A stretch of 64,000 bases of DNA from Hydractinia symbiolongicarpus (GCF_029227915.1 NC_079881.1:13059501-13123500), one strand, 5' to 3'; shown: positions 48,486 to 62,503, numbered from the stretch's first letter. Notes: generated by a model from the letters alone, not told the origin. A program made the numbers and translations.

Positions 48486-49943
48486 ATGGTCTTTTACAGC
48501 CTCATAAAGAGACACTACACGTGAACCACGTGGTTGCACCAGTCCAGACAAGTGATTATCGGTCTATTCCTTTCAATGTCAATGAACTTCGATGTATTAA
48601 GTCGTACTTCTTAGCGCCAGGCTCTAGAACGCTGCTAACTATGTGGACAGGTCTTTATAACGTGTAATATGGCCTTTTACGGCCTAATAATGAGACTTCA
48701 CGTAAACTACGTGTTTCGACGTGCCCAGAGAAGTGGCCATTGCTCTATTCCTTTCAATCTTAATAGACTGCCGTGTATTAAGTCGTTTTCCTGTGTGTCA
48801 GGCTCTAAGAACGCTACTAACTACGGAGACTTGCCTTTAAAGCGCTTAATATGGCCTTTTACAGCCTAATAAAGAGATTACACGTGAACCACGTGGTTCC
48901 ACGAGTCCAGACAAGTGACCATCGGTCTATTTCTGTCAATCTCAATGGACTAGGATGTATTAAGTTGTTTTCCTGGCCTTCAGGCCTTAAGAACGGTGTT
49001 AACTATGTGGACAGACCTTTATAACGTGTAATATGGCCTTTTACGGCCTAATAAGGAGACTACACGTGAACCACGTGGTTCCACGAGCCCAGACAAGTCA
49101 TTATCGGTCTATTCCTTTCAATCTTAATAGACTACCGTGTATTAAGTCGTTTTCCTGTGCGTCAGGCTCTAAGAACGCTGCTAACTACGTGAACATGCCT
49201 TTAAAGCGTTTAATATGGCCTTTTACAGCCTCATAAAGAGACACTACACGTGAACCACGTGGTTGCACCAGTCCAGACAAGTGATTATCGGTCTATTCCT
49301 TTCAATGTCAATGAACTTCGATGTATTAAGTCGTTCTTCTTAGCGCCAGGCTCTAGAACGCTGCTAACTATGTGGACAGGTCTTTATAACGTGTAATATG
49401 GCCTTTTACGGCCTAATAATGAGTCTTCACGTAAACTACGTGTTTCCACGTGCCCAGAGAAGTGGCCATTGCTCTATTCCTTTCAATCTTATTAGACTGC
49501 CGTGTATTAAGTCGTTTTCCTGTGTGTCAGGCTCTAAGAACGCTACTAACTACGTAGACTTGCCTTTAAAGCGCTTAATATTACGTTTTACAGCCTAATA
49601 AGGTGACTACACGTGAACCACGTGGTTCCACGAGTCCAGACAAGCGATTATCGGTGTATTCCTTTCAATGTCAATGAACGTCGATGTAATGAGTCGTTCT
49701 TCTTAGCGCCAGGCTCGAAGAACGCCGCTAACTACGTGAACATGCCTTTAGAGCGTTTAATATGGACATTTACGGGCTAATAATGAGACTACACGTGATG
49801 CACGTGGTTCCACGAGCCCAGACAAGTGGCGATCCGTCTATTCCTATTAATCTCAATGGAATACGATGTATTAAGTAGATCTCCTGGGCTTCAGGCTCTA
49901 AGAACGCTGCTAACTACGTGGACATGCCTTTAAAGTGTGTAAT
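48486..49943 (+). repeat. HOR H 8-mer copy 1 (1,458 bp)
   Basis: Order d2-a-b1-c1-d1-a-b2-c2. Types a (GGCCTAATAATGAG...ACGTAAACTACG) and d (CCTCATAAAGAGACACTACACG, the ACAC form being 2 bp longer) recur every 729 bp, while b and c alternate between two versions. The 729-bp half is 4 x 182 plus 1, from the 2-bp gain in d and the 1-bp loss in CTCTAGAACG. Confidence 0.87.
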
Positions 49944-51401
49944 ATGGTCTTTTACAGCCTCATAAAGAGACACTACACGTGAACCACGTGGTTGCACCAG
50001 TCCAGACAAGTGATTATCGGTCTATTCCTTTCAATGTCAATGAACTTCGATGTATTAAGTTGTACTTTTTAGCGCCAGGCTCTAGAACGCTGCTAACTAT
50101 GTGGACTGGTCTTTATAACGTGTAATATGGCCTTTTACGGCCTAATAATGAGTCTTCACGTAAACTACGTGTTTCCACGTGCCCAGAGAAGTGGCCATTG
50201 CTGTATTCCTTTCAATCTTATTAGACTGCCGTGTATTAAGTCGTTTTCCTGTGTGTCAGGCTCTAAGAACGCTACTAACTACGTAGACTTGCCTTTAAAG
50301 CGCTTAATATGGCGTTTTACAGCCTAATAAGGTGACTACACGTGAACCACGTGGTTCCACGAGTCCAGACAAGTGACCATCGGTCTATTCCTGTCAATCT
50401 CAATGGACTAGGATGTATTAAGTTGTTTTCCTGGCCGTCAGGCCTTAAGAACGGTGTTAACTATGTGGACAGGCCTTTATAACGTGTAATATGGCCTTTT
50501 ACGGCCTAATAAGGAGACTACACGTGAACCACGTGGTTCCACGAGCCCAGACAAGTCATTATCGGTCTATTCCTTTCAATCTTAATAGACTACCGTGTAT
50601 TAAGTCGTTTTCCTGTGCGTCAGGCTCTAAGAACGCTGCTAACTACGTGAACATGCCTTTAAAGCGTTTAATATGGCCTTTTACAGCCTCATAAAGAGAC
50701 ACTACACGTGAACCACGTGGTTGCACCAGTCCAGACAAGTGATTATCGGTCTATTCCTTTCAATGTCAATGAACTTCGATGTATTAAGTCGTTCTTCTTA
50801 GCGCCAGGCTCTAGAACGCTGCTAACTATGTGGACAGGTCTTTATAACGTGTAATATGGCCTTTTACGGCCTAATAATGAGTCTTCACGTAAACTACGTG
50901 TTTCCACGTGCCCAGAGAAGTGGCCATTGCTCTATTCCTTTCAATCTTATTAGACTGCCGTGTATTAAGTCGTTTTCCTGTGTGTCAGGCTCTAAGAACG
51001 CTACTAACTACGTAGACTTGCCTTTAAAGCGCTTAATATGGCGTTTTACAGCCTAATAAGGTGACTACACGTGAACCACGTGGTTCCACGAGTCCAGACA
51101 AGCGATTATCGGTGTATTCCTTTCAATGTCAATGAACGTCGATGTAATGAGTCGTTCTTCTTAGCGCCAGGCTCGAAGAACGCCGCTAACTACGTGAACA
51201 TGCCTTTAGAGCGTTTAATATGGACATTTACGGGCTAATAATGAGACTACACGTGATGCACGTGGTTCCACGAGCCCAGACAAGTGGCGATCCGTCTATT
51301 CCTATTAATCTCAATGGAATACGATGTATTAAGTAGATCTCCTGGGCTTCAGGCTCTAAGAACGCTGCTAACTACGTGGACATGCCTTTAAAGTGTGTAA
51401 T
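49944..51401 (+). repeat. HOR H 8-mer copy 2 (1,458 bp)
   Basis: Repeats the 8-monomer order of copy 1 at 1,458 bp, for example 49,033/50,491 and 49,398/50,856. Two private changes (TGTACTTTTTAGC and GTGGACTGG) occur near 50,060-50,105 and again 1,458 bp later. Confidence 0.88.
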
Positions 51402-53406
51402 ATGGTCTTTTACAGCCTCATAAAGAGACACTACACGTGAACCACGTGGTTGCACCAGTCCAGACAAGTGATTATCGGTCTATTCCTTTCAATGTCAATG
51501 AACTTCGATGTATTAAGTTGTACTTTTTAGCGCCAGGCTCTAGAACGCTGCTAACTATGTGGACTGGTCTTTATAACGTGTAATATGGCCTTTTACGGCC
51601 TAATAATGAGACTGCACGTAAACTACGTGTTTCCACGTGCCCAGAGAAGTGGCCATTGCTCTATTCCTTTCAATCTTAATAGACTGCCGTGTATTAAGTC
51701 GTTTTCCTGTGTGTCAGGCTCTAAGAACGCTACTAACTACGGAGACTTGCCTTTAAAGCGCTTAATATGGCCTTTTACAGCCTGATAAAGAGATTACACG
51801 TGAACCACGTGGTTCCACGAGTCCAGACAAGTGACCATCGGTCTATTCCTGTCAATCTCAATGGACTAGGATGTATTAAGTTGTTTTTCTGGCCGTCAGG
51901 CCTTAAGAACGGTGTTAAATATGTGGACAGGCCTTTATAACGTGTAATATGGCCTTTTACGGCCTAATAAGGAGACTACACGTGAACCACGTGGTTCCAC
52001 GTGTCCAGACAAGTCATTATCGGTCTATTCCTTTCAATCTTAATAGACTACCGTGTATTAAGTCGTTTTCCTGTGCGTCAGGCTCTAAGAACGCTGCTAA
52101 CTACGTGAACATGCCTTTAAAGCGTTTAATATGGCCTTTTACAGCCTCATAAAGAGACACTACACGTGAACCACGTGGTTCCACCAGTCCAGACAAGTGA
52201 TTATCGGTCTATTCCTTTCAATGTCAATGAACTTCGATGTATTAAGTCGTTCTTCTTAGCGCCAGGCTCTAGAACGCTGCTAACTATGTGGACAGGTCTT
52301 TATAACGTGTAATATGGCCTTTTACGGCCTAATAATGAGTCTTCACGTAAACTACGTGTTTCCACGTGCCCAGAGAAGTGGCCATTGCTCTATTCCTTTC
52401 AATCTTATTAGACTGCCGTGTATTAAGTCGTTTTCCTGTGTGTCAGGCTCTAAGAACGCTACTAACTACGTAGACTTGCCTTTAAAGCGCTTAATATGGC
52501 GTTTTACAGCCTAATAAGGTGACTACACGTGAACCACGTGGTTCCACGAGTCCAGACAAGTGACCATCGGTCTATTCCTGTCAATCTCAATGGACTAGGA
52601 TGTATTAAGTTGTTTTCCTGGCCGTCAGGCCTTAAGAACGGTGTTAACTATGTGGACAGGCCTTTATAACGTGTAATATGGCCTTTTACGGCCTAATAAG
52701 GAGACTACACGTGAACCACGTGGTTCCACGTGTCCAGACAAGTCATTATCGGTCTATTCCTTTCAATCTTAATAGACTACCGTGTATTAAGTCGTTTTCC
52801 TGTGCGTCAGGCTCTAAGAACGCAGCTAACTACGTGAACATGCCTTTAAAGCGTTTAATATGGCCTTTTACAGCCTCATAAAGAGACACTACACGTGAAC
52901 CACGTGGTTGCACCAGTCCAGACAAGTGATTATCGGTCTATTCCTTTCAATGTCAATGAACTTCGATGTATTAAGTCGTTCTTCTTAGCGCCAGGCTCTA
53001 GAACGCTGCTAACTATGTGGACAGGTCTTTATAACGTGTAATATGGCCTTTTACGGCCTAATAATGAGTCTTCACGTAAACTACGTGTTTCCACGTGCCC
53101 AGAGAAGTGGCCATTGCTGTATTCCTTTCAATCTTATTAGACTGCCGTGTATTAAGTCGTTTTCCTGTGTGTCAGGCTCTAAGAACGCTACTAACTACGT
53201 AGACTTGCCTTTAAAGCGCTTAATATGGCGTTTTACAGCCTAATAAGGTGACTACACGTGAACCACGTGGTTCCACGAGTCCAGACAAGTGACCATCGGT
53301 CTATTCCTGTCAATCTCAATGGACTAGGATGTATTAAGTTGTTTTCCTGGCCGTCAGGCCTTAAGAACGGTGTTAACTATGTGGACAGGCCTTTATAACG
53401 TGTAAT
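51402..53406 (+). repeat. HOR H continuing as a 4-mer (729 bp)
   Basis: After one d2-a, only the b1-c1-d1-a order is kept: c1 lies at 51,949 and 52,678, and a at 51,585, 52,314 and 53,043. The b2 and c2 versions drop out, so the 8-mer has become a 4-mer. Confidence 0.87.
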
Positions 53407-54335
53407 ATGGCCTTTTACGGCCTAATAAGGAGTCTTCACGTAAACTACGTGTTTCCACGTGCCCAGAGAAGTGGCCATTGCTGTATTCCTTTCAATTTTA
53501 TTAGACTGCCGTGTATTAAGTCGTTTTCCTGTGTGTCAGGCTCTAAGAACGCTACTAACTACGTAGACTTGCCTTTAAAGCGCTTAATATGGCGTTTTAC
53601 AGCCTAATAAGGTGACTACACGTGAACCACGTGGTTCCACGAGTCCAGACAAGTGACCATCGGTCTATTCCTGTCAATCTCAATGGACTAGGATGTATTA
53701 AGTTGTTTTCCTGGCCGTCAGGCCTTAAGAACGGTGTTAACTATGTGGACAGGCCTTTATAACGTGTAATATGGCCTTTTACGGCCTAATAAGGAGACTA
53801 CACGTGAACCACGTGGTTCCACGTGTCCAGACAAGTCATTATCGGTCTATTCCTTTCAATCTTAATAGACTACCGTATATTAAGTCGTTTTCCTGTGCGT
53901 CAGGCTCTAAGAACGCTGCTAACTACGTGAACATGCCTTTAAAGCGTTTAATATGGCCTTTTACAGCCTCATAAAGAGATACTACACGTGAACCACGTGG
54001 TTGCACCAGTCCAGACAAGTGATTATCGGTCTATTCCTTTCAATGTCAATGAACTTCGATGTATTAAGTCGTTCTTCTTAGCGCCAGGCTCTAGAACGCT
54101 GCTAACTATGTGGACAGGTCTTTATAACGTGTAATATGGCCTTTTACGGCCTAATAATGAGTCTTCACGTAAACTACGTGTTTCCACGTGCCCAGAGAAG
54201 TGGCCATTGCTGTATTCCTTTCAATCTTATTAGACTGCCGTGTATTAAGTCGTTTTCCTGTGTGTCAGGCTCTAAGAACGCTACTAACTACGTAGACTTG
54301 CCTTTAAAGCGCTTAATATGGCGTTTTACAGCCTA
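53407..54335 (+). repeat. HOR H 2-monomer deletion copy and end
   Basis: The monomer at 53,407 starts like c1 (CCTAATAAGGAG) and switches to type a (TCTTCACGTAAAC). The crossover lies within a few bases of 53,430, and c1 and d1 are skipped. b1, c1, d1 and a follow, and the block ends after 54,136-54,335. Confidence 0.85.
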
Positions 54336-54532
54336 ACAAGGTGACTACACGTGAACCACGTGGTTCCACGAGTCCAGACAAGTCATTATGGGTCTATTCC
54401 TTTTAATCTTAATAGACTACCGTGTATTAAGTCGTTTTCCTGTGTGTCAGGTTCTAAGAACGCTGCTAACTACGTGAACATGCCTTTAAAGCGTTTAATA
54501 TGGACATTTACGGGCTAATAATGAGACTACAC

Positions 54533-54559
54533 GTGATGCACGTGATGCACGTGATTCCA
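54533..54559 (+). repeat. 9-bp local duplication at the CACGTG site
   Basis: GATGCACGT is present twice, giving CACGTGATGCACGTGATGCACGTG-type spacing: three perfect CACGTG hexamers 9 bp apart instead of the usual two. The unit equals the spacing of the natural sites, so slippage between adjacent hexamers explains it. Confidence 0.85.
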
Positions 54560-55597
54560 CGAGCCCAGACAAGTGGCGATCCGTCTATTCCTATTATTCT
54601 CAATGGAATACGATGTATTAAGTATCTCCTGGGCTTCAGGCTCTAAGAACGCTGCTATCTACGTGGACATGCCTTTAAAGTGTGTAATATGGTCTTTTAC
54701 GCCCTAATAAGCAGACTGAACGTGAACCACGTGATACCACAAGCCCACACAAGTGACCATTAGTCTATTCCTTTCAATCTCTATGAACTTCGATGTATTA
54801 AATCGTTTTCTTAAGCGCCAGGCTCTAAGAACGCTGCTAACTACGTGAACATGCCTTTAAAGCGTGTAATATGGCCTTTTACGACGTCATAAGGAGACTA
54901 CACGTGAACCACGTGGTTCCCCGAGTCCAGACAAGTGACCATCGGTCTATTCCTTTTAATCCTAATACACTGCCTTGTATTAAGTCGTTTTCTTAAGCGC
55001 CAGGCTCTAAGAACGCTGCTAACTACGTGAACATGCCTTTAAAGCGTTTAATATGGACTTTTACGGCCTAGTAATGAGACTACACGTGATGCACGTGGTT
55101 CCACGAGCCTAAACAAGTGGCGATCCGTCTATTCCTTTCAATCTCAATGGACTAGGATGTATTAAGTTGTTTTCTTGGTCGTCAGGCCTTAAGAACGCTG
55201 CTAATTATGTGGACAGGCCTTTTTAACGTGAAATATGGCCTTTTACGGCCTAATAAGGAGATTACACGTAAACTACGTGGTTCCGCGAGCCCAGACAAGT
55301 GGCCATCGGTCTATTCCTTTCAATCCTAATACACTGCCTTGTATTAAGTCGTTTACCTAACTACCAGGCGCTAAGAACACTGCTAACTACCAGCACAGGT
55401 CTTTAAAGCGTGTACTAAGGCCCATTGCAGCCTGATATGGAAACTATACGTAAATCACGTGATTCCACGAGGCCATACAAGTTTTCATCGGTCTATTCCT
55501 TTTAATCTTAAAAGACTGGCGTGTATTAAGTTGCTTTCCTGAGCGCCAGGCTCTAAGAACGCTGTAACTACGTGGACATGCCTTTAAAGCGTTTAAT

Positions 55598-55790
55598 ATG
55601 GCCTTATACGGCCTAATAAGGAGACTACACGTGAATCACGTGGTTCCACGAGTCCAGACAAGTGGCAATTGCTCTATTCCTTTCTATCTTAATACTAATT
55701 CAACGGACTTCAAACCATTGAGTCGTTTTCTTGACCGCGAGTCTCTCAGAATGCTGCTAACTACGTGCACAGGCCTTCCAAGTCTCTAAT
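55598..55790 (+). other. Long 193-bp monomer with 11-bp insertion
   Basis: Between CTATCTTAATA and CAACGGACTTC the monomer has extra bases (CTAATT region), making the landmark spacing 193 bp. The same form recurs at 56,882-57,074, at about 60,257 and at about 62,627, and not left of 55.6 kb. Confidence 0.8.
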
Positions 55791-56952
55791 ATGACCACTT
55801 ACGGCCTAATACTGATTGCACACGTAAATCGCGTGATTCCACGAGCCCAGACAAGTGGTCATCGGTCTATTCCTTTCAATCTCAATGGACTAGGATGTAT
55901 TAAGTTGTTTTCCTGGCAGTCATGCCTCAAGAACGCTGCTAACTACGTAGACTTGCCTTTAAAGCGCTTAATATGCCCTTCTACAGCCTAAGAAGTAGAC
56001 TAAACGTGAACTACATGGTTCCACGTGCCCAGACAAGTGGCCATTGCTCTATTCCTTCCGATCTCAATGGACTGCGAAGCATTCAGTTGCTTTCCTGAGC
56101 GCCAGGCTCTAAGAACGCTGCTAACTACGTGCACCGGTTTTTAAACTGCCTGACATGGCCTTTTCCGGTCTAATATGGACACTACACGTAAATCACGTGA
56201 TTCCACGAGTCCAGACAAGTGGCCATCGGTCTATTCCTTTCAATCTTAATAGACTGGCGTGTATTAAGTTGTTTTCTTGAAGACCAGGCTTTAAGAACGC
56301 GGCTAACTACCAGCACAGGTCTTTAAACGTGTACTAAGGCCTATTGCAGCCTGATATGGAGACTACATGTAAATCACGTGATTCCACGAGGCCATACAAG
56401 TTTTCATCGGTCTATTCCTTTTAATCTTAAAAGACTGGCGTGTATTAAGTTGTTTTCTTGAAGACCAAGCTCTAAGAACGCTACTAACTACGTAGACTTG
56501 CCTTTAAAGAGCTTAATATGGCCTTTTACTGCCTAATAAAGAGACTACGCGTAAACTACGTGATTCCACGAGTCCAGAAAAGTGGCCATCGGTCTATTCC
56601 TTTCAATCTTAATTGACTGGCGTGTATTAAGTTGTTTTCTTGAAAACCAGGCTCTAAGAACGCTACTAACTACGTAGACTTGCCTTTAAAACGTGTAATA
56701 TGGCCTTTTACGGCATAATAAGGAGACTACACGTGAACCACGTGGTTCCACGAGTCCAGACAAATGACCATCGGTCTATTCCTTTCAATCTCAATGCACT
56801 AGGATGTATTAGGTTGTTTTCCTGGCCGTCAGGCCTTAAGAACGCTGCTAACTATGTGGACAGGCCTTTATAACGTGTAATATGGCCTTTTACGGCCTAA
56901 TAAGGAGACTACACGTAAACTACGTGTTTCCACGTGCCCAGACAAGTGGCAA

Positions 56953-59900
56953 TTGCTCTATTCCTTTCAATCTTAATACTAATTCAACGGACTTTAAACC
57001 ATTGAGTCGTTTTCTTGACCGCGAGTCTCTCAGAATGCTGCTAACTACGTGCACAGGCCTTCCAAGTCTCTAATATGACCACTTACGGGCTAATACTGAT
57101 TGCACACGTAAATCGCGTGATTCCACGAGCCCAGACAAGTGGTCATCGGTCTATTCCTTTCAATCTCAATGGACTAGGATGTATTAAGTTGTTTTCCTGG
57201 CAGTCAGGCCTTAAGAACGCTGCTAACTATGTGGACAGACCTTTATAACGTGTAATATGGCCTTTTACGGCCTATTAAGGAGACTAAACGTAAACTACGT
57301 GTTTCCAGGTGCCCAGACAAGTGGCCATTGCTCTATTCCTTTCAATCTTAATAGACTGCCGTGTATTAAGTCGTTTTCCTGTGAGTCAGGCTCTAAGAAC
57401 GCTACTAACTACGTAGACTTGCCTTTAAAGCGCTTAATATGGCCTTTTACAGCCTAATAAAGAGACTACACGTGAACCACGTGGTTCCACGAGTCCAGAA
57501 AAATCATTATCGGTCTATTCCTTTCAATGTCAATGAACTTCGATGTATTGAGTTGTTCTTCTTAGCGCCAGGCTCTAAGAACGCTGTAGCTACAGGCCTT
57601 TAAAACGTGTAGTAAGGCCCATTGCAGCCTGACATGGAGAATATATGTAAATCACGTGATTCCACGAGTCCAGACAAGTGGCCATCGGTCTATTCCTTTC
57701 AATCTTAATAGACTGGCGTGTATTAAGTTGTTTTCTTGAAGACCAGGCTTTAAGAACGCGGCTAACTATGTGGACAGGCCTTTATAACGTGTAATATGGC
57801 CTTTTACGGCCTAATAAGGAGACTACACTTGAACCACGTGGTTCCACGAGTCCACACAAGTGGGCATCGGTGTATTCCTTTCAATGTCAATGCACTAGGA
57901 TGTATTAAGTTGTTTTCCTGGCCGTCAGGCCTTAAGAACGCTGCTAACAATGTGGACAGGCCTTTATAACGTGTAATATGGCCTTTTACGGCCTAATAAG
58001 GTGACTACACGTAAACTACGTGTTTCCAGGTGCCCAGACAAGTGGCAATTGCTCTATTCCTTTCAATCTTAATAGACTGCCGTGTATTAAGTTGTTTTCC
58101 TGTGTGTCAGGCTCTAAGAGCGCTACTAACTTCGTAGACTTGCCTTTAAAGCGCTTAATATGGCATTTTACAGCCTAATTAGGAGACTACACGTGAACCA
58201 CGTGGTTCTGCGAGTCCAAACAAGTGGTCATCGGTCTATTCCTTCCAGTATCAACGGACTTCAAACCATTGAGCCGTTTTCTTGACCGCAAGTCTCTCAA
58301 AATGCTGCTAACTACGTGCACAGGCCTTCCAAGTCTCTAATATGGCGACTTACGGCCTAATACTGATTTCACACGTAAATCGCGTGGTTCCACGAGCCCA
58401 GACAAGTGGTCATCGGTCTATTCCTTTCAATCTCAATGGACAAAGATGTATTAAGTTGTTTTCCTGGCCGTCAGGCCTCAAGAACGCTGCTAACTATGTG
58501 GACAGGCCTTTACAACGTGTAATATGGCCTTTTATGGCCTAATAAGGAGACTAAACGTAAACTACGTGTTTCCAGGTGCCCAGACAAGTGGCCATTGCTC
58601 TATTCCTTTCAATCTTAATAGACTGCCGTGTATTTAGTCGTTTTCCTGTGTGTCAGGCTCTAAGAACGCTACTAACTACGTAGACTTGCCTTTAAAGAGC
58701 TTAATATGGCCTTTTACTGCCTAATAAAGAGACTACGCGTAAACTACGTGGTTCCACGTGCCCAGACAAGTGGTCATCGGTCTATTCTTTTCAATCTTAA
58801 TAGATTGCCGTGTACTAAGTCGTTTCCTTAAGCGCCAGGCTCTAAGAACACTGCTAACTACGTGCACAGGTCTTAAAAGCGTGTACTAAGGCCTATTGCG
58901 GCCTGATATGGAGACTATACGTAAATCACCTGATTCCACGAGGCCATACAAGTTTTCATCGGTCTGTTCCTTTTAATCTTAACAGACTACCGTGTATTAA
59001 GTCCTTTTCCTGTGTGTCAGGCTCTAAGAACGCTGCTAACTATGTGGACAGTCCTTTAAAACGTGTAATATGGCCTTATACGGCCTAATATGAAGTCTAC
59101 ACGTGAACCACGTGGTTCCACGAGTCCAGACAAGTGATCATCGGTCTATTCCTTTTAATCTGAATGAAATTCGATGTATTAAGTCGTTCTTCTCAGCGCC
59201 AGGCTCTAAGAACGCTGCTAACTACGCAGACTTGCCTTTAAAGCGCTTAATTTGCCCTTTTACAGCCTGATAAGGAGACTGCACCTAAACCACGTGGTTC
59301 CACGAGTCCATACAAGTTTTCATCGGTCTATTCCTTTTAATCTTAATAGACTGGCGTGTATTAAGTTGCTTTCCTGAGCGCCAGGCTCTAAGAACGCTGT
59401 AACTACGTGGAAATGCCTTTGAAGCGTTTAATATGGCCTTTTACGGCCTAATAAGGAGACTACACGTAAACTACGTGTTTCCATGTGCCCAGACAAGTGG
59501 CAATTGCTCTATTCCTTTTAATCTTACTAGACTGCCGTGTATTAAGTCGTTTTCCTGTGTGTCAGGCTCTAAGAACACTACTAACTACGTAGACTTGCCT
59601 TTAAAGCGCTTATTATGGCATTTTACAGCCTAATAAGGAGACTACACCTGAATCACGCGGTTCCACCAGTCCAGACAAGTCATTATCGGTCTATTCCTTT
59701 CAATCTTAATAGACTACCGAGTATTAAGACGTTTTCCTGTGTGTCAGGCTTTAAGAACGCTGCTAACTACGTGAACATGCCTTTAAAGCGTTTAATATGA
59801 ACATTTGCGGGCTAATAATGAGACTACACGTGATGCACGTGGTTCCACGAGCCCAGACAAGTGGTGATCCGTCTATTCCTATCAATCTCAATGGAATACG

Positions 59901-60231
59901 ATGTATTAAGTAGATCTCCTGGGCTTCAGGCTCTAAGAACGCTGCTATCTACGTGGACATGCCTTTAAAGTGTGTAATATGGTCTTTTACGCCCTAATAA
60001 GCAGACTGAACGTGAACCACGTGATACCACAAGCCCACACAAGTGACCATTAGTCTATTCCTTTCAATCTCTATGAACTTCGATGTATTAAATCGTTTTC
60101 TTAAGCGCCAGGCTCTAAGAACGCTGCTAACTACGTGAACATGCCTTTAAAACGTTTAATATGGACTTTTACGGCCTAGTAATGAGACTACACGTGATGC
60201 ACGTGGTTCCACGACCCTAAACAAGTGGCAA
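56953..60231 (+). repeat. HOR I copy 1 (3,279 bp)
   Basis: Corresponds to later sequence at an offset of 3,279 bp (57,257/60,536; 58,342/61,621). Its part from about 58,800 to 59,700 is missing from copy 2. Its monomers include the long 193-bp type and a short junction GCTGTAGCTACAGGCC (about 57,588) that lacks 6 bp. Copies are less alike than in HORs D and E. Confidence 0.82.
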
Positions 60232-62070
60232 TTGCTCTATTCCTTTCAATCTTAATACTAATTCAACGGACTTCAAACCATTGAGTCGTTTTCTTGACCA
60301 CGAGTCTCTCAGAATGCTGCTAACTACGTGCACAGGCCTTCCAAGTCTCTAATATGACCACTTACGGCCTAATACTGATTGCACACGTAAATCGCGTGAT
60401 TCCGCGAGCCCAGACAAGTGGTCATCGGTCTATTCCTTTCAATCTCAATGGACTAGGATGTATTAAGTTGTTTTCCTGGCAGTCAGGCCTTAAGAACGCT
60501 GCTAACTATGTGGACAGACCTTTATAACGTGATATATGGCTTTTTACGGCCTATTAAGGAGATTAAACGTAAACTACGTGTTTCCAGGTGCCCAGACAAG
60601 TGGCCATTGCTCTATTCCTTTCAATCTTAATAGACTGCCGTGTATTAAGTCGTTTTCCTGTGTGTCAGGCTCTAAGAACGCTACTAACTACGTAGACTTG
60701 CCTTTAAAGCGCTTAATATGGCCTTTTACAGCCTAATAAAGAGACTACACGTGAACCACGTGGTTCCACGAGTCCAGACAAATCATTATCGGTCTATTCC
60801 TTTCAATGTCAATGAACTTCGATGTATTGAGTCGTTCTTCTTAGCGCCAGGCTCTAAGAACGCTGTAGCTACAGGCCTTTAAAACGTGTAGTAAGGCCCA
60901 TTGCAGCCTGACATTGAGAATATACGTAAATCACGTGATTCCACGAGTCCAGACAAGTGGCCATCGGTCTATTCCTTTCAATCTTAATAGACTGGCGTGT
61001 ATTAAGTTGTTTTCTTGAAGACCAGGCTTTAAGAACGCGGCTAACTATGTGAACAGGCCATTAAAACGTGTAATATGGCCTTTTACGGCCTAATAAGGAG
61101 TCTACACTTGAACCACGTGGTTCCACGAGTCCAGACAAGTGGGCATCGGTCTTTTCCTTTCAATCTTAATAGACTGCCGTGTATTAAGTTGTTTTCCTGT
61201 GTGTCAGGCCTTAAGAACGCTGCTAACTATGTGGACAGGCCTTTATAACGTGTAATATGGCCTTTTATGGCCTAATAAGGAGACTACACGTAAACTACGT
61301 GTTTCCACGTGCCCAGACAAGTGGCAATTGCTCTATTCCTTTCAATCTTAATAGACTGCCGTGTATTAAGTTGTTTTCCTGTGTGTCAGGCTCTAAGAGC
61401 GCTACTAACTTCGTAGACTTGCCTTTAAAGCGCTTAATATGGCATTTTACAGCCTAATTAGGAGACTACACGTGAACCACGTGGTTCTGCGAGTCCAAAC
61501 AAGTGGTCATCGGTCTATTCCTTCCAGTCTCAACGGACTTCAAACCATTGAGTCGTTTTCTTGAGCGCAAGTCTCTCAAAATGCTGCTAACTACGTGCAC
61601 AGGCCTTCCAAGTCTCTAATATGGCGACTTACGGCCTAATACTGATTTCACACGTAAATCGCGTGATTCCGCGAGCCCAGACAAGTGGTCATCGGTCTAT
61701 TCCTTTCAATCTCAATGGACTAAGATGTATTAAGTTGTTTTCCTGGCCGTCAGGCCTTAAGAACGCTGCTAACTATGTGGACAGGCCTTTACAACGTGTA
61801 ACATGGCCTTTTACGGCCTAATAAGGAGACTAAACGTAAACTACGTGTTTCCAGGTGCCCAGACAAGTGGCCATTGCTCTATTCCTTTCAATCTTAATAG
61901 ACTGCCGTGTATTTAGTCGTTTTCCTGTGTGTCAGGCTCTAAGAACGCTACTAACTACGTAGACTTGCCTTTAAAGAGCTTAATATGGCCTTTTACTGCA
62001 TAATAAAGAGACTACGCGTAAACTACGTGGTTCCACGTGCCCAGACAAGTGGTCATCGGTCTATTCCTTT
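60232..62070 (+). repeat. HOR I copy 2, first part
   Basis: Follows copy 1 at 3,279 bp, with a replaced stretch near 61,150-61,220 (GGTCTTTTCCTTTC in place of GGTGTATTCC). At CAATCTTAATAGACTACCG (62,071) it jumps five monomers ahead in copy 1. Confidence 0.8.
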
Positions 62071-62503
62071 CAATCTTAATAGACTACCGAGTATTTAGAC
62101 GTTTTCCTGTGTGTCAGGCTCTAAGAACGCTGCTAACTACGTGAACATGCCTTTAAAGCGTTTAATATGAACATTTACGGGCTAATAATGAGACTACACG
62201 TGATGCACGTGGTTCCACGAGCCCAGACAAGTGGCGATCCGTCTATTCCTATCAATCTCAATGGAATACGATGTATTAAGTAGATCTCCTGGGCTTCAGG
62301 CTCTAAGAACGCTGCAATCTACGTGGACATGCCTTTAAAGTGTGTAATATGGTCTTTTACGCCCTAATAAGCAGACTGAACGTGAACCACGTGATACCAC
62401 AAGCCCACACAAGTGATCATTAGTCTATTCCTTTCAATCTCTATGAACTTCGATGTATTAAATCGTTTTCTTAAGTGCCAGGCTCTAAGAACGCTGCTAA
62501 CTA
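62071..62503 (+). repeat. HOR I copy 2, after 5-monomer skip
   Basis: Matches 59,701-60,133 at an offset of 2,370 bp, including the rare CCGAGTATT variant. The change of offset from 3,279 to 2,370 bp means 909 bp (five monomers) of copy 1 are absent here. Confidence 0.8.

Larger units (their letters stand above)
54336..56952 (+). repeat. Mixed monomers between HOR H and HOR I
   Basis: About 14 monomers resembling HOR C m9, m10 and m4 and the cassette dimer. Noted are a 9-bp local duplication at 54,533, a 2-bp loss in AAGTATCTCC (about 54,620) and the first long monomer with TAATACTAATTC at 55,690. Only satellite sequence is seen. Confidence 0.82.
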
